A DNA stretch of 8,924 nucleotides. Source: Giesbergeria sp. GTDB lineage: Bacteria; Pseudomonadota; Gammaproteobacteria; Burkholderiales; Burkholderiaceae_C. The stretch is from contig JAUYGP010000602.1 in the NCBI GenBank assembly GCA_030690515.1, positions 1-8,924 on the forward strand, given 5' to 3'. Under the pieces are notes generated by a model. The model was not told the origin of the DNA and did not search any database. It saw nothing but the letters and a program-made list of their open reading frames with translations. Below, one piece after another: positions 1 through 8,285 of this stretch (positions within the stretch are counted from its first letter, which is position 1; the number at the start of each line of letters is the position of its first letter). A program made the translations under genes and the position numbers.

Positions 1-1
1 G

Positions 2-426
2 GAATACTGGACCTACTCCCTGCCTCGGCGCATGGGCGTGGCCGCCAGCCGCGCCACCATGCAGCAGCGCCTGCCATGGACAGCACCCGACGCCGTGCAG
101 CGCGGCCTGGTGGATGCCTGCTTTGCTGTAGGTGCGCAGGCCTTTGGCACCCAGGCGGCCGAGCGCGCTTTGGCGCTGGCGTCCGTCCATAATCTCGCAG
201 AGCGTCTGCGGGACAAGGCGCTGCGCCGCGCTGACGACGAAGAGCGCAAACCATTGGTCCTCTACCGTGAGGAGGAGTTGCAACGCATGCAGCGCAATTT
301 CTACGGATTTGACCCCAGCTACCACGTGGCTCGGCACCATTTCGTCTACCGCAAGCCCCATGCCTGGACGCCGCGCCACCTGGCGCCGCACCGCGATGCA
401 GCGCCTTTGCCAACCGACGCGACGGC

Positions 427-430
<4 letters not shown>
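2..430 (+). CDS. hypX: HypX/HoxX, C-terminal 142 residues (5' end outside window)
   Basis: The reading frame is open from base 2 and ends at TGA 428-430, so only the C-terminal part of the protein is present. HypX makes the CO ligand of the NiFe(CN)2CO site under aerobic conditions. It takes a formyl group from formyl-tetrahydrofolate, passes it to CoA and decarbonylates formyl-CoA; its C-terminal half is a crotonase-like (enoyl-CoA hydratase/isomerase) domain. The visible part has the tail I recall from this family: an EYWTY/LPRRMG stretch, then a basic helical region, then YREEELQRMQRNFYGFD, SYHVARHHFVYRKPHAW and TPRHLA. The position directly before hoxA matches hypX-hoxA in Cupriavidus necator, which strongly supports the call. 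The stop overlaps the hoxA start (ATGA). The N-terminal formyl-transferase part cannot be judged from this window. The identification rests on remembered family sequence plus gene order. Confidence 0.9.
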
Positions 431-1900
<1,470 letters not shown>

Positions 1901-1908
<8 letters not shown>

Positions 1909-2917
1909 AGCCCCCTTGAATGTGCTCTGGCTACAGTCCGGCGGCTGCGGGGGCTGCAGTATGTCGTTGCTGTGCGCAGACACGGCAGACTTTGCGGCGC
2001 AACTGCGCCAGCTCGGTCTCCATTTGCTGTGGCATCCCTCGCTGTCGTTGCCCAGTGGCCAGGAGGCCTTGCAGATCATTGAAGATTGCCTGACCGGGCG
2101 GACGCCCTTGCATGCGTTGTGCATTGAAGGCGCGGTGCTGCGTGGCCCTGAAGGCACGGGGCGCTTCCACCTGCTGGCAGGCACGCAGGAACCGATGATG
2201 CACTGGGTGCGCCAGCTCAGCGCGGTCGCACGCCATGTGGTGGCAGTGGGCAGTTGCGCGGCTTACGGGGGGATCACTGCGGCGGGAAGCAACCCCACTG
2301 ATGCTTGCGGCCTGCAGTACGAGGGCGACCAGGTGGGGGGGCTGCTGGGTCCGGCCTGGCGCGACCAGGCCGACTTGCCGGTGGTGAATGTGGCCGGGTG
2401 CCCCACACATCCCGGCTGGGTGCTCGAAACTCTGGCGGCGCTGGCCGATGCCGCGCAACCTTTGGGTGCGCAGCAGCTCGACGCCCTGGGCCGGCCACGA
2501 GCGTATTGCGACCAGCTGGCCCACCACGGCTGCGCACGCAACGAGTTTTATGAATACAAAGCCAGCGCCGAAAAACCCTCTGACCTGGGCTGCCTGATGG
2601 AGCACATGGGCTGCAAGGGCACACAGGCGCATGCTGACTGCAACATCCGCCTCTGGAACGGCGAGGGCTCTTGCGCACGTGGCGGCTACGCCTGCATCAG
2701 TTGCACCGAGCCTGGTTTTGAAGAACCGGGCCACCCGTTCCACCAGACGCCCAAGGTCGCCGGTATTCCCATTGGCCTGCCCACCGACATGCACAAGGCC
2801 TGGTTCGTGGCGCTGGCCTCGTTGTCCAAGTCGGCTACGCCGACCCGCGTCAAGCAAAACTCCCGGGCTGACCACATCGTGGTGGCTCCGATGATCCGAA
2901 AGACGCGGCGCAAATGA
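1901..2917 (+). CDS. hoxB: HoxB, small (Fe-S) subunit of the regulatory [NiFe] hydrogenase
   Basis: This 338-residue protein is the electron-transfer subunit of the cytoplasmic H2 sensor. It has no Tat signal peptide: the proximal-cluster motif GGCGGC begins at residue 14, as in the HoxB/HupU group and unlike uptake hydrogenases. Likely proximal-cluster ligands are C16, C19, C119 (GSCAAYGG) and C167 (GCPTHPGW). Distal-cluster ligands are H208, C211, C231 and C238. Around the medial cluster are C247, C258, C265 and C268. C258 falls 11 residues after C247, where standard enzymes have a proline, which suggests a medial [4Fe-4S] cluster. G18 and G124 stand where the two extra cysteines of oxygen-tolerant membrane hydrogenases would be. 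The tail after about residue 284 ends in a basic stretch (RKTRRK); in C. necator the last ~55 residues are needed for assembly with HoxJ. The gene overlaps hoxA by 8 bp and hoxC by 4 bp. The cluster assignment is by comparison with known family structures. Confidence 0.95.
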
Positions 2918-4365
2918 CACGCCTGATCGTGGGCCCCTTCAACCGGGTAGAAGGTGACCTGGAAGTTCGCATGGAGGTCGAAGGCGCGCGGGTGCGGGAA
3001 GCCTGGGTGAACGCGCCCATGTACCGGGGGTTTGAGCAAATTCTGCAGGGTAAGCACCCGCTAGATGCCTTGGTGATTGTTCCCCGCATCTGCGGCATCT
3101 GCTCGGTCACGCAATCGGTGGCAGCAGCGCGCGCGCTGGCGGCGGCCAGTGCGGTGCAGGTGCCGCCCAACGGCGTGTGGCTCACCAACCTGATGCTGGC
3201 CTGCGAGAACGCGGCCGACCACCTCACGCATTTCTATTTGTTCTTCATGCCCGATTTCACTCGCGAGGTGTATGCCGGGCGGCCCTGGCACGCCGAGGCT
3301 GTGCGCCGCTTTGCGGCGATGTCGGGTGACCATGCCCGCGAAGCGTTGGCGGTGCGCCAGCGCTGGATGCACATCATGGGAACGCTCGGTGGCAAGTGGC
3401 CCCACACCCAGTCCATCGTGCCCGGGGGCAGCACGCGCAACCTGTCTGCGCCCGAGCGGCACCGGCTCGGTTCTCGTGTTGCCGAAATGCGCAGCTTTTT
3501 GGAGCGCGTGTTGTACGACGCACCGCTGGAAGAGGTAGTGGCCTGGCAGAGCGAGGCCGTGCTTGCCCAATGGCTGGACCGCGATCCGCAGCGGGGCGAT
3601 CTGCGGCTGTTTCTGCGCATTGCGGCCGACACCGGCCTCCGCAATCTGGGGCGCGGCCCCGACCTGACCCTGAGCTATGGTGGGCTACCCGACCCCGAAG
3701 GGCTTTGCGCCCTGGCGCCTGGCACCTGGGATGGCACCAGCGTGCAAGCGGTGGATCTGGCACAGATTGCCGAGGACGCACGCCATGCCTGGCTGGAGGA
3801 TGCGGGCGCCCCGCTGCACCCGTCGCAGGGCATCACGCAGCCGGACATCGACAAACTCGGCGCCTACACCTGGAACAAGGCGCCCCGCCTGCAGGGCCGG
3901 GTTCTGGAAACCGGTGCCCTGGCGCGTCAGCTGGCACAAGGCCAGCCGCTGGTGCGGGCGTTGTGGCAGCAGGGGCGAGGCAATGTGCTCACCCGGGTGC
4001 TGTCGCGCGCTATGGAACTGGCGCAGTTCGTGCTGCTGGCCGAGCAGTGCCTGCGCTCCATCGTTCCCGAAGCGCCCTGTTGCGAGGACGCGCAGCTCCC
4101 CGATGAGGCCGATGCCGTCGGCCTGTGTGAAGCCGCGCGGGGTAGCTTGGGGCACTGGCTGTCGATCCGGGGCGGACGCATTGCCCGCTACCAGATCATT
4201 GCGCCCACCAGTTGGAACTTCTCGCCGCGCGACCGCGATGGCGTCCCCGGCGCCCTGGAGGCCGCCCTGGCGGGCGCGCCAGTGCAGGACGGCGAAACCA
4301 CCCCGGTGGCGGTGCAGCACATCGTGCGGTCCTTCGACCCGTGCATGGTGTGCACAGTGCATTGA
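2914..4365 (+). CDS. hoxC: HoxC, large (NiFe-active-site) subunit of the regulatory hydrogenase
   Basis: This 483-residue subunit binds the NiFe(CN)2CO centre and detects H2. The active-site cysteines are C60 and C63 (RICGIC, 58-63) and C477 and C480 (DPCMVC). The conserved E13 (RVEGD) and the YQ..APTSWNFSPRD segment (426-440) are also present. The chain stops at H483 in CTVH, directly where the maturation protease would cut other large subunits. It therefore has no C-terminal extension and should not need HoxM/HupD-type cleavage, a feature of sensor hydrogenases (HoxC/HupV). I62 and F110 occupy the two gas-channel positions that are usually Val and Leu; in C. necator HoxC these bulky residues restrict O2 access. 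The start ATG overlaps the hoxB stop (ATGA) with only a weak ribosome binding site, so coupling to hoxB translation is likely. Maturation depends on Hyp proteins, of which only the HypX tail is visible here. Confidence 0.96.
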   Translation: MTRLIVGPFNRVEGDLEVRMEVEGARVREAWVNAPMYRGFEQILQGKHPLDALVIVPRICGICSVTQSVAAARALAAASAVQVPPNGVWLTNLMLACENAADHLTHFYLFFMPDFTREVYAGRPWHAEAVRRFAAMSGDHAREALAVRQRWMHIMGTLGGKWPHTQSIVPGGSTRNLSAPERHRLGSRVAEMRSFLERVLYDAPLEEVVAWQSEAVLAQWLDRDPQRGDLRLFLRIAADTGLRNLGRGPDLTLSYGGLPDPEGLCALAPGTWDGTSVQAVDLAQIAEDARHAWLEDAGAPLHPSQGITQPDIDKLGAYTWNKAPRLQGRVLETGALARQLAQGQPLVRALWQQGRGNVLTRVLSRAMELAQFVLLAEQCLRSIVPEAPCCEDAQLPDEADAVGLCEAARGSLGHWLSIRGGRIARYQIIAPTSWNFSPRDRDGVPGALEAALAGAPVQDGETTPVAVQHIVRSFDPCMVCTVH

Positions 4366-4370
4366 AGCAA

Positions 4371-4495
4371 TGAGCACCCCCCTGTGGCGCTGTGCGCCTT
4401 CCCCCCACTCTCGCAGCGCTGCGCGCTGCGGGCAGGGGGACGCTCCCAGCGCGGCGGGGCGGCCCTTGCGCGGGAGCCCTGGCCTGGTCCGCGCC
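4371..4495 (+). repeat. GC-rich double-hairpin intergenic element between hoxC and hoxJ
   Basis: This element fills most of the 177-bp hoxC-hoxJ gap. It shows a C6 run (4377-4382) and a small hairpin GGCGC/GCGCC (4386-4390, 4394-4398). A larger hairpin follows, with TCCCCC (4400-4405) opposite GGGGGA (4435-4440) and a perfect inner stem CGCAGCG/CGCTGCG (4412-4418, 4424-4430). A third hairpin pairs GCTCCC+GCGC (4442-4447, 4449-4452) with GCGC+GGGAGC (4468-4477), with one bulged A. No T-run follows, so this is not a canonical terminator. The pattern and wording (GGCGGCCCTTGCGCGG, CCTGGCCTGG) resemble a repeat I remember scattered between genes in Acidovorax and relatives; only one copy is in this window, so repetition is inferred. 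The frame upstream of hoxJ stays open through it to ATG 4384, but that peptide looks like translated repeat. Confidence 0.65.
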
Positions 4496-4528
4496 TGTTT
4501 TCGGGACGCGGGAAAAATGGGACGCTAT

Positions 4529-4535
4529 GGAAGGG
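4529..4535 (+). promoter_or_regulatory. Ribosome binding site of hoxJ
   Basis: GGAAGGG ends 7 bases before ATG 4543 and only 1 base before ATG 4537, so 4543 is the better start. It also decides against the upstream in-frame ATG at 4384, which would put the intergenic repeat into the protein. Confidence 0.65.
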
Positions 4536-4542
4536 CATGGCG

Positions 4543-5892
4543 ATGAGCAGCCGTCCCTTGCCCAACAGGTCGTCCCACCCCGAGGGCGTGGGCGACGACA
4601 CCTGGATGGATGTCATCCACAAGATGGATGAGGTGTACTCGCAGCTGCTGCGCGATGAAGTGGCGTTGGAGCAGAAAAACGCTGAGCTGGAAGATTCGCA
4701 GCAATTCATCTACGGCCTCCTGTCGTCCATGTCCGACGTACTGGTGGCTGCCGATGCGCAAGGCATGATCGAGCAGACCAACCAGGCCTTGTGTGACCTG
4801 GCGGGGCGCGCCGAAGAAGCCCTGCTGGGTACGCCCATGGACACCCTGCTGCACGACGAGAAAGCCGTAGAGGCGCTGCACGACATGATGCACCGCGCCC
4901 TCACCCTGCGGCAGGGGCATAGCGTAGAGCTGATGTTGCGCGACGCCGCCGGGCAGCCGGTGCCCGTCGACTTCACGGCCACGCCGCGCTACGACGGGCG
5001 CAAGCGCTGCATCGGGTTTGTGTTCGTGGGGCGTCCCATGGCCGAAATCAAGCGTGCCTACCAGCAGTTGCACGAGGCGCACGAGGCGCTCAAGCGCACA
5101 CAGCAGCAACTGCTCCATGCCGAAAAAATGTCCTCGTTGGGGCGACTGGTGGCGGGGGTGGCACACGAGCTGAACAATCCCATCAGCTTCGTGCTGGGCA
5201 ACGTGCACGCGCTCAACCGCTACACGCAGCGCCTGCGCCAGTACCTCGATGCCGTCCATGCCGAGGCGGCCTTGACCCAGCATCCGGCGTTGATCGCGCT
5301 GGCACACAAACTGCGCATCGAGCACATCCTGAACGACCTGCCGTCGCTGATGGACGGCACCATCGAAGGCGCGCAGCGCACGGCCAGCATTGTGGACGGG
5401 CTCAAACGCTTTTCGGCGCTGGACCATGAAGAGAGCGAGGCCGTTGCCATCGACGCGGTGATTGAGCGGGCCATCCACTGGGTGAAGAAGGGCTTGGCGC
5501 TGGACTTTGATGTGCAGTTCCAGCGCTGCCCGGATTGCCGCGTACTGGGAAATGCTGGCCAGTTGCTCCAGGTGCTGATGAACCTGATCCAGAACGCTTG
5601 CGACGCTGCGGGTGCGCGGCCGGGTGTGCTGCCCGTGCTGCGCATCGCCGCCCACCACGCGGCAGACGGGGTGGTGATCTCGCTGCATGACAACGGGCCA
5701 GGTATTTCCCCCGAAGACTTGTCCAGCATCTTCGAGCCCTTTTTTACCACCAAGCCCGTGGGCAAGGGCACGGGCCTGGGCTTGTCCATCAGCTATGGCA
5801 TCGTGGAGCGCCACGGCGGTACCCTGGTGGCCCATAACCACCCACAGGGCGGGGCAGAATTTATGCTGCGCCTACCTGCGGCGCCAGCCTAG
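4543..5892 (+). CDS. hoxJ: HoxJ, soluble PAS-domain histidine kinase of the H2-sensing system
   Basis: From ATG 4543 the protein has 449 residues, close to the roughly 456 I recall for C. necator HoxJ. It has no membrane segment, so it is cytoplasmic. An N-terminal coiled-coil-like stretch (about 20-54) leads into one PAS domain (about 55-165) and a second helical linker. The phosphoacceptor helix has H208 in VAHELNNP. The ATPase domain has an N box (NLIQNACDA, N347/N351), G1 DNGPGI (383-388), F box FEPFFTT and G2 GKGTGLGLS (407-415). In C. necator HoxJ forms a complex with HoxBC and controls HoxA phosphorylation according to H2. All catalytic boxes are intact, so the kinase should be active; the H16 laboratory strain carries a disabling glycine substitution in its HoxJ. 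An earlier in-frame ATG (4384) would give 502 residues, but the added part is translated repeat DNA. The 177-bp gap to hoxC breaks the otherwise overlapping gene order. Confidence 0.93.
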   Translation: MSSRPLPNRSSHPEGVGDDTWMDVIHKMDEVYSQLLRDEVALEQKNAELEDSQQFIYGLLSSMSDVLVAADAQGMIEQTNQALCDLAGRAEEALLGTPMDTLLHDEKAVEALHDMMHRALTLRQGHSVELMLRDAAGQPVPVDFTATPRYDGRKRCIGFVFVGRPMAEIKRAYQQLHEAHEALKRTQQQLLHAEKMSSLGRLVAGVAHELNNPISFVLGNVHALNRYTQRLRQYLDAVHAEAALTQHPALIALAHKLRIEHILNDLPSLMDGTIEGAQRTASIVDGLKRFSALDHEESEAVAIDAVIERAIHWVKKGLALDFDVQFQRCPDCRVLGNAGQLLQVLMNLIQNACDAAGARPGVLPVLRIAAHHAADGVVISLHDNGPGISPEDLSSIFEPFFTTKPVGKGTGLGLSISYGIVERHGGTLVAHNHPQGGAEFMLRLPAAPA

Positions 5893-5901
5893 GTAGACTG
5901 T

Positions 5902-5922
5902 GGCGGACAAGGAGCTTCCGCC
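5902..5922 (+). promoter_or_regulatory. Hairpin presenting the ribosome binding site of the M20 gene
   Basis: A perfect 6-bp inverted repeat, GGCGGA (5902-5907) and TCCGCC (5917-5922), encloses a 9-base loop containing AAGGAG (5909-5914). The 3' arm ends on the base before ATG 5923. The ribosome binding site is at good spacing (8 bases) and fixes the start. Whether the stem modulates translation is inference; in GC-rich DNA a 6-bp match can arise by chance. Confidence 0.5.
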
Positions 5923-7134
5923 ATGCAAGTCATCGACACTATCGCCGCCCAGGCCGCAGGCATTGCCGCTGTGCGGCGCGACATTCACGCCCATCCCGAG
6001 CTGTGCTTTGAAGAATTACGCACCGCTGACCTGGTGGCGCAAAACCTGGCCGATTGGGGTATTCCCATCCACCGGGGCATGGGTACCACCGGGGTGGTCG
6101 GCATCGTGCATGGGCGCGATGGTGGTGCCTGTGGCCGGGCCATCGGCCTGCGCGCCGACATGGATGCGCTGCCCATGCAGGAGTTCAACACCTTCGACCA
6201 TGCCAGCCGACACCCGGGCAAGATGCACGCCTGCGGCCACGACGGCCACACCGCCATGCTGCTAGCGGCGGCGCAGCACCTGGCACAGCACCGTGATTTC
6301 GATGGCACCGTCTACCTGATCTTCCAGCCAGCCGAGGAAGGCGGTGGTGGTGCGCGCGAGATGATCAAGGATGGCCTGTTTGAGCGTTTCCCCATGGAGG
6401 CAGTGTTCGGCATGCACAACTGGCCCGGCATGGCCGTGGGGCAGTTTGCCGTGAGCCCCGGCCCGGTGATGGCGTCGACCAGCGAGTTCAAGATCACCAT
6501 CCGGGGCAAGGGCGGACACGCCGCCATGCCGCACACCGGCATCGACCCGGTGCCGATTGCCTGCCAGATGGTGCAGTCGTTCCAGACCATCATCAGCCGC
6601 AACAAGAAGCCGGTGGATGCGGGCGTGATTTCGGTCACCATGATCCATGCGGGAGAAGCCACCAACGTGGTGCCCGACAGCTGCGAACTGCAGGGCACGG
6701 TGCGCACCTTCACGCTGGAGGTGCTGGACCTGATCGAGCAGCGTATGCGCCAGATTGCCCAGCATGCGTGCGCCGCACACGACGCCCAGTGTGAATTTGC
6801 ATTTGTGCGCAACTACCCGCCCACCGTCAACGCCCCCGCCGAAGCCGCGTTTGCGCGCAAGGTCATGGCCTCCATCGTGGGCGAGGCCAATGTGCTGGCG
6901 CAGGAACCCACCATGGGCGCCGAAGACTTCTCCTACATGCTGCAGGCCCTGCCCGGGGCCTATTGCTTTATTGCCAACGGCGACGGCGACCACCGCGCCA
7001 TGGGCCATGGCGGCGGGCCGTGCACGCTGCACAACCCCAGCTACGACTTCAACGATGCACTGATCCCGTTGGGCGCTACCTACTGGGTACGCCTGGCGCA
7101 CGAGTGGCTGAACCAGCCCAGGGAGGCCGCATGA
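5923..7134 (+). CDS. M20-family amidohydrolase (hippurate hydrolase / N-acyl-amino-acid aminoacylase type)
   Basis: This 403-residue cytoplasmic metal-dependent hydrolase probably cleaves the amide bond of an N-acyl or N-aroyl amino acid; the substrate cannot be read from the sequence. It matches the M20D subfamily along its length. The N-terminal catalytic part has RRDIHAHPEL, GLRADMDALP and HACGHDGHTAM, with C104, H106 and H109 near the metals, then QPAEEG with general base E138 and metal ligand E139, and H165 in GMHNWPG. The dimerisation domain begins near FKITIRGKGGHAAMPH, and H370 in TLHNPSYDFND supplies the C-terminal ligand. The Cys rather than Asp as bridging ligand is typical of the hippurate hydrolase/IAA-amidohydrolase branch. 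There is no signal peptide. The gene starts 30 bp after hoxJ and overlaps the next gene by 4 bp (ATGA), suggesting one transcript with the DUF2817 peptidase. Read-through from the hox genes is possible but no functional link is evident. Confidence 0.92.
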   Translation: MQVIDTIAAQAAGIAAVRRDIHAHPELCFEELRTADLVAQNLADWGIPIHRGMGTTGVVGIVHGRDGGACGRAIGLRADMDALPMQEFNTFDHASRHPGKMHACGHDGHTAMLLAAAQHLAQHRDFDGTVYLIFQPAEEGGGGAREMIKDGLFERFPMEAVFGMHNWPGMAVGQFAVSPGPVMASTSEFKITIRGKGGHAAMPHTGIDPVPIACQMVQSFQTIISRNKKPVDAGVISVTMIHAGEATNVVPDSCELQGTVRTFTLEVLDLIEQRMRQIAQHACAAHDAQCEFAFVRNYPPTVNAPAEAAFARKVMASIVGEANVLAQEPTMGAEDFSYMLQALPGAYCFIANGDGDHRAMGHGGGPCTLHNPSYDFNDALIPLGATYWVRLAHEWLNQPREAA

Positions 7135-8228
7135 TCGGAATCACAGACGCTTTTTCCACCAGCTACGCCCGTGCCCGCGTGCAGTTTCTGGAGGCTGCGG
7201 CCACTGCCGGGCTGCCGATCGAGTCGCACGCCCATCCCCTCAAGGGACGCGAAGGGGAAGACCTTGCCATGGACGTCGTGCGTGACGGCCCCGCCGACGC
7301 CGACAAGCTGTTGATCGTCAGCAGCGCCTGCCATGGGGTCGAGGGCTATTGCGGCAGCGGCGTGCAGGTGTTTGCCCTGCGCGACGATGCCTGGCGCGAA
7401 GAAGCGCGCAAGCACGGCGTGACGGTGTTGTACATCCACGCGCTCAATCCCTACGGTTTTTCGCATGTGCGCCGCACCACGCACGAAAACGTGGATTTGA
7501 ACCGCAACTTCCAAGACTTCAGCGGCCCCTTGCCAGTCAACGAGGCCTACCGCGAGGTCGAGCCCTTTTTGCTGCCGCCCACATGGCCGCCTGCAGCCGA
7601 CAACGTCGCGGCGGTGGAGCAGTTCATCTCCACCCGGGGCGAAGCGGCCTGGCAGGCCGCCATCTCGCAGGGGCAGCATGAATTTGCACAGGGGATGTTC
7701 TTTGGCGGCACGGCACCCACCTGGAGCAACCATACCCTGCGCCAGGTGCTGCGCCAGCATGGCCGCCGGGCCCAGCGCATCGGCTGGATTGACCTGCACA
7801 CTGGCCTGGGGCCCAGCGGCCATGGCGAGCGCATTTACGCCGGACGCGACGACCCCGCCGCCATTGCACGTGCACGCCACTGGTGGGGCGCCGACGGCGC
7901 GACGCCGATCACCTCGTTCTACGACGGCTCATCCACCTCGGCCTTCCTGACCGGCCTGATGTGGACCGCCATCTACGACGAATGCCCCCACGCCGAGTAC
8001 ACCGGGATTGCCATGGAATACGGCACCCTGCCCATCCTGGACATGATGCAGGCGCTGCGCGCAGAGCACTGGCTTCACATCCACCCCGAGGCGTCGGCCG
8101 CATTGGCGGCGCACATCAAGGCGCAGATGCTGGCCGCCTTCTACACCGACACCGATGCCTGGAAAGGCCAGATCATTGCCCAGGCGCGGCAGGCCTTGTT
8201 CCAGGCCGTGCAGGGGCTTGATTTATAG
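7131..8228 (+). CDS. DUF2817 family protein, M14-like zinc carboxypeptidase-type hydrolase
   Basis: This 365-residue cytoplasmic protein has a carboxypeptidase-like active-site layout. H68 and E71 in the HGVEGYCGS motif form an HxxE zinc pair. NVDLNRNF (120-127) includes R125, corresponding to the substrate-binding Asn-Arg pair of M14 enzymes. H223 in IDLHTGLGP is the probable third zinc ligand, and E296 in AMEYGTLP is the likely catalytic glutamate. This order is characteristic of DUF2817, a family related to M14 metallocarboxypeptidases whose substrates are mostly unknown. The start ATG 7131 overlaps the stop of the M20 gene and follows GGGAGG (7121-7126); the frame is open further upstream, but that part lies inside the M20 gene. 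Coupling to the aminoacylase suggests both act on related amide- or peptide-linked substrates, for example successive cleavage of a modified peptide; this is inference. The gene is followed by an intergenic palindrome and a convergent gene. Confidence 0.9.
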   Translation: MIGITDAFSTSYARARVQFLEAAATAGLPIESHAHPLKGREGEDLAMDVVRDGPADADKLLIVSSACHGVEGYCGSGVQVFALRDDAWREEARKHGVTVLYIHALNPYGFSHVRRTTHENVDLNRNFQDFSGPLPVNEAYREVEPFLLPPTWPPAADNVAAVEQFISTRGEAAWQAAISQGQHEFAQGMFFGGTAPTWSNHTLRQVLRQHGRRAQRIGWIDLHTGLGPSGHGERIYAGRDDPAAIARARHWWGADGATPITSFYDGSSTSAFLTGLMWTAIYDECPHAEYTGIAMEYGTLPILDMMQALRAEHWLHIHPEASAALAAHIKAQMLAAFYTDTDAWKGQIIAQARQALFQAVQGLDL

Positions 8229-8285
8229 TGTTTTAGGGCTCTAGCGCTTATCTAGTAAGCGCTGTGAGCTATAAAATACATAGCA
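8229..8285. repeat. Palindromic intergenic element between convergent genes
   Basis: The 57-bp gap is AT-rich compared with its surroundings and centres on a perfect 8-bp inverted repeat, AGCGCTTA (8243-8250) and TAAGCGCT (8256-8263), with a 5-base loop. Imperfect complementarity extends outward to TTTTA (8231-8235) and TAAAA (8271-8275 region). It resembles a short palindrome I recall as widely dispersed in intergenic regions of Comamonadaceae; only one copy is in this window, so the repeat status is from memory. No T-run follows the stem on either strand, so it is not a textbook terminator, although its place between two convergent stops makes a bidirectional 3'-end role plausible. Confidence 0.65.

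Noticed and set aside
4377..4477. Rho-independent terminator after hoxC
   Set aside because: Strong stems are present but no T-run follows any of them; it is better described as a hairpin repeat, though partial termination is not excluded.
4525..5841. 438-codon minus-strand open frame opposite hoxJ
   Set aside because: It is a codon-bias shadow of hoxJ; no domain and no plausible ribosome binding site.
6262..7101. 279-codon minus-strand open frame opposite the M20 gene
   Set aside because: It lies fully inside a gene with intact metal-binding motifs and shows no family resemblance of its own.
8243..8263. Canonical bidirectional terminator
   Set aside because: The stem is symmetrical, but T-tracts are missing directly 3' of it on both strands.
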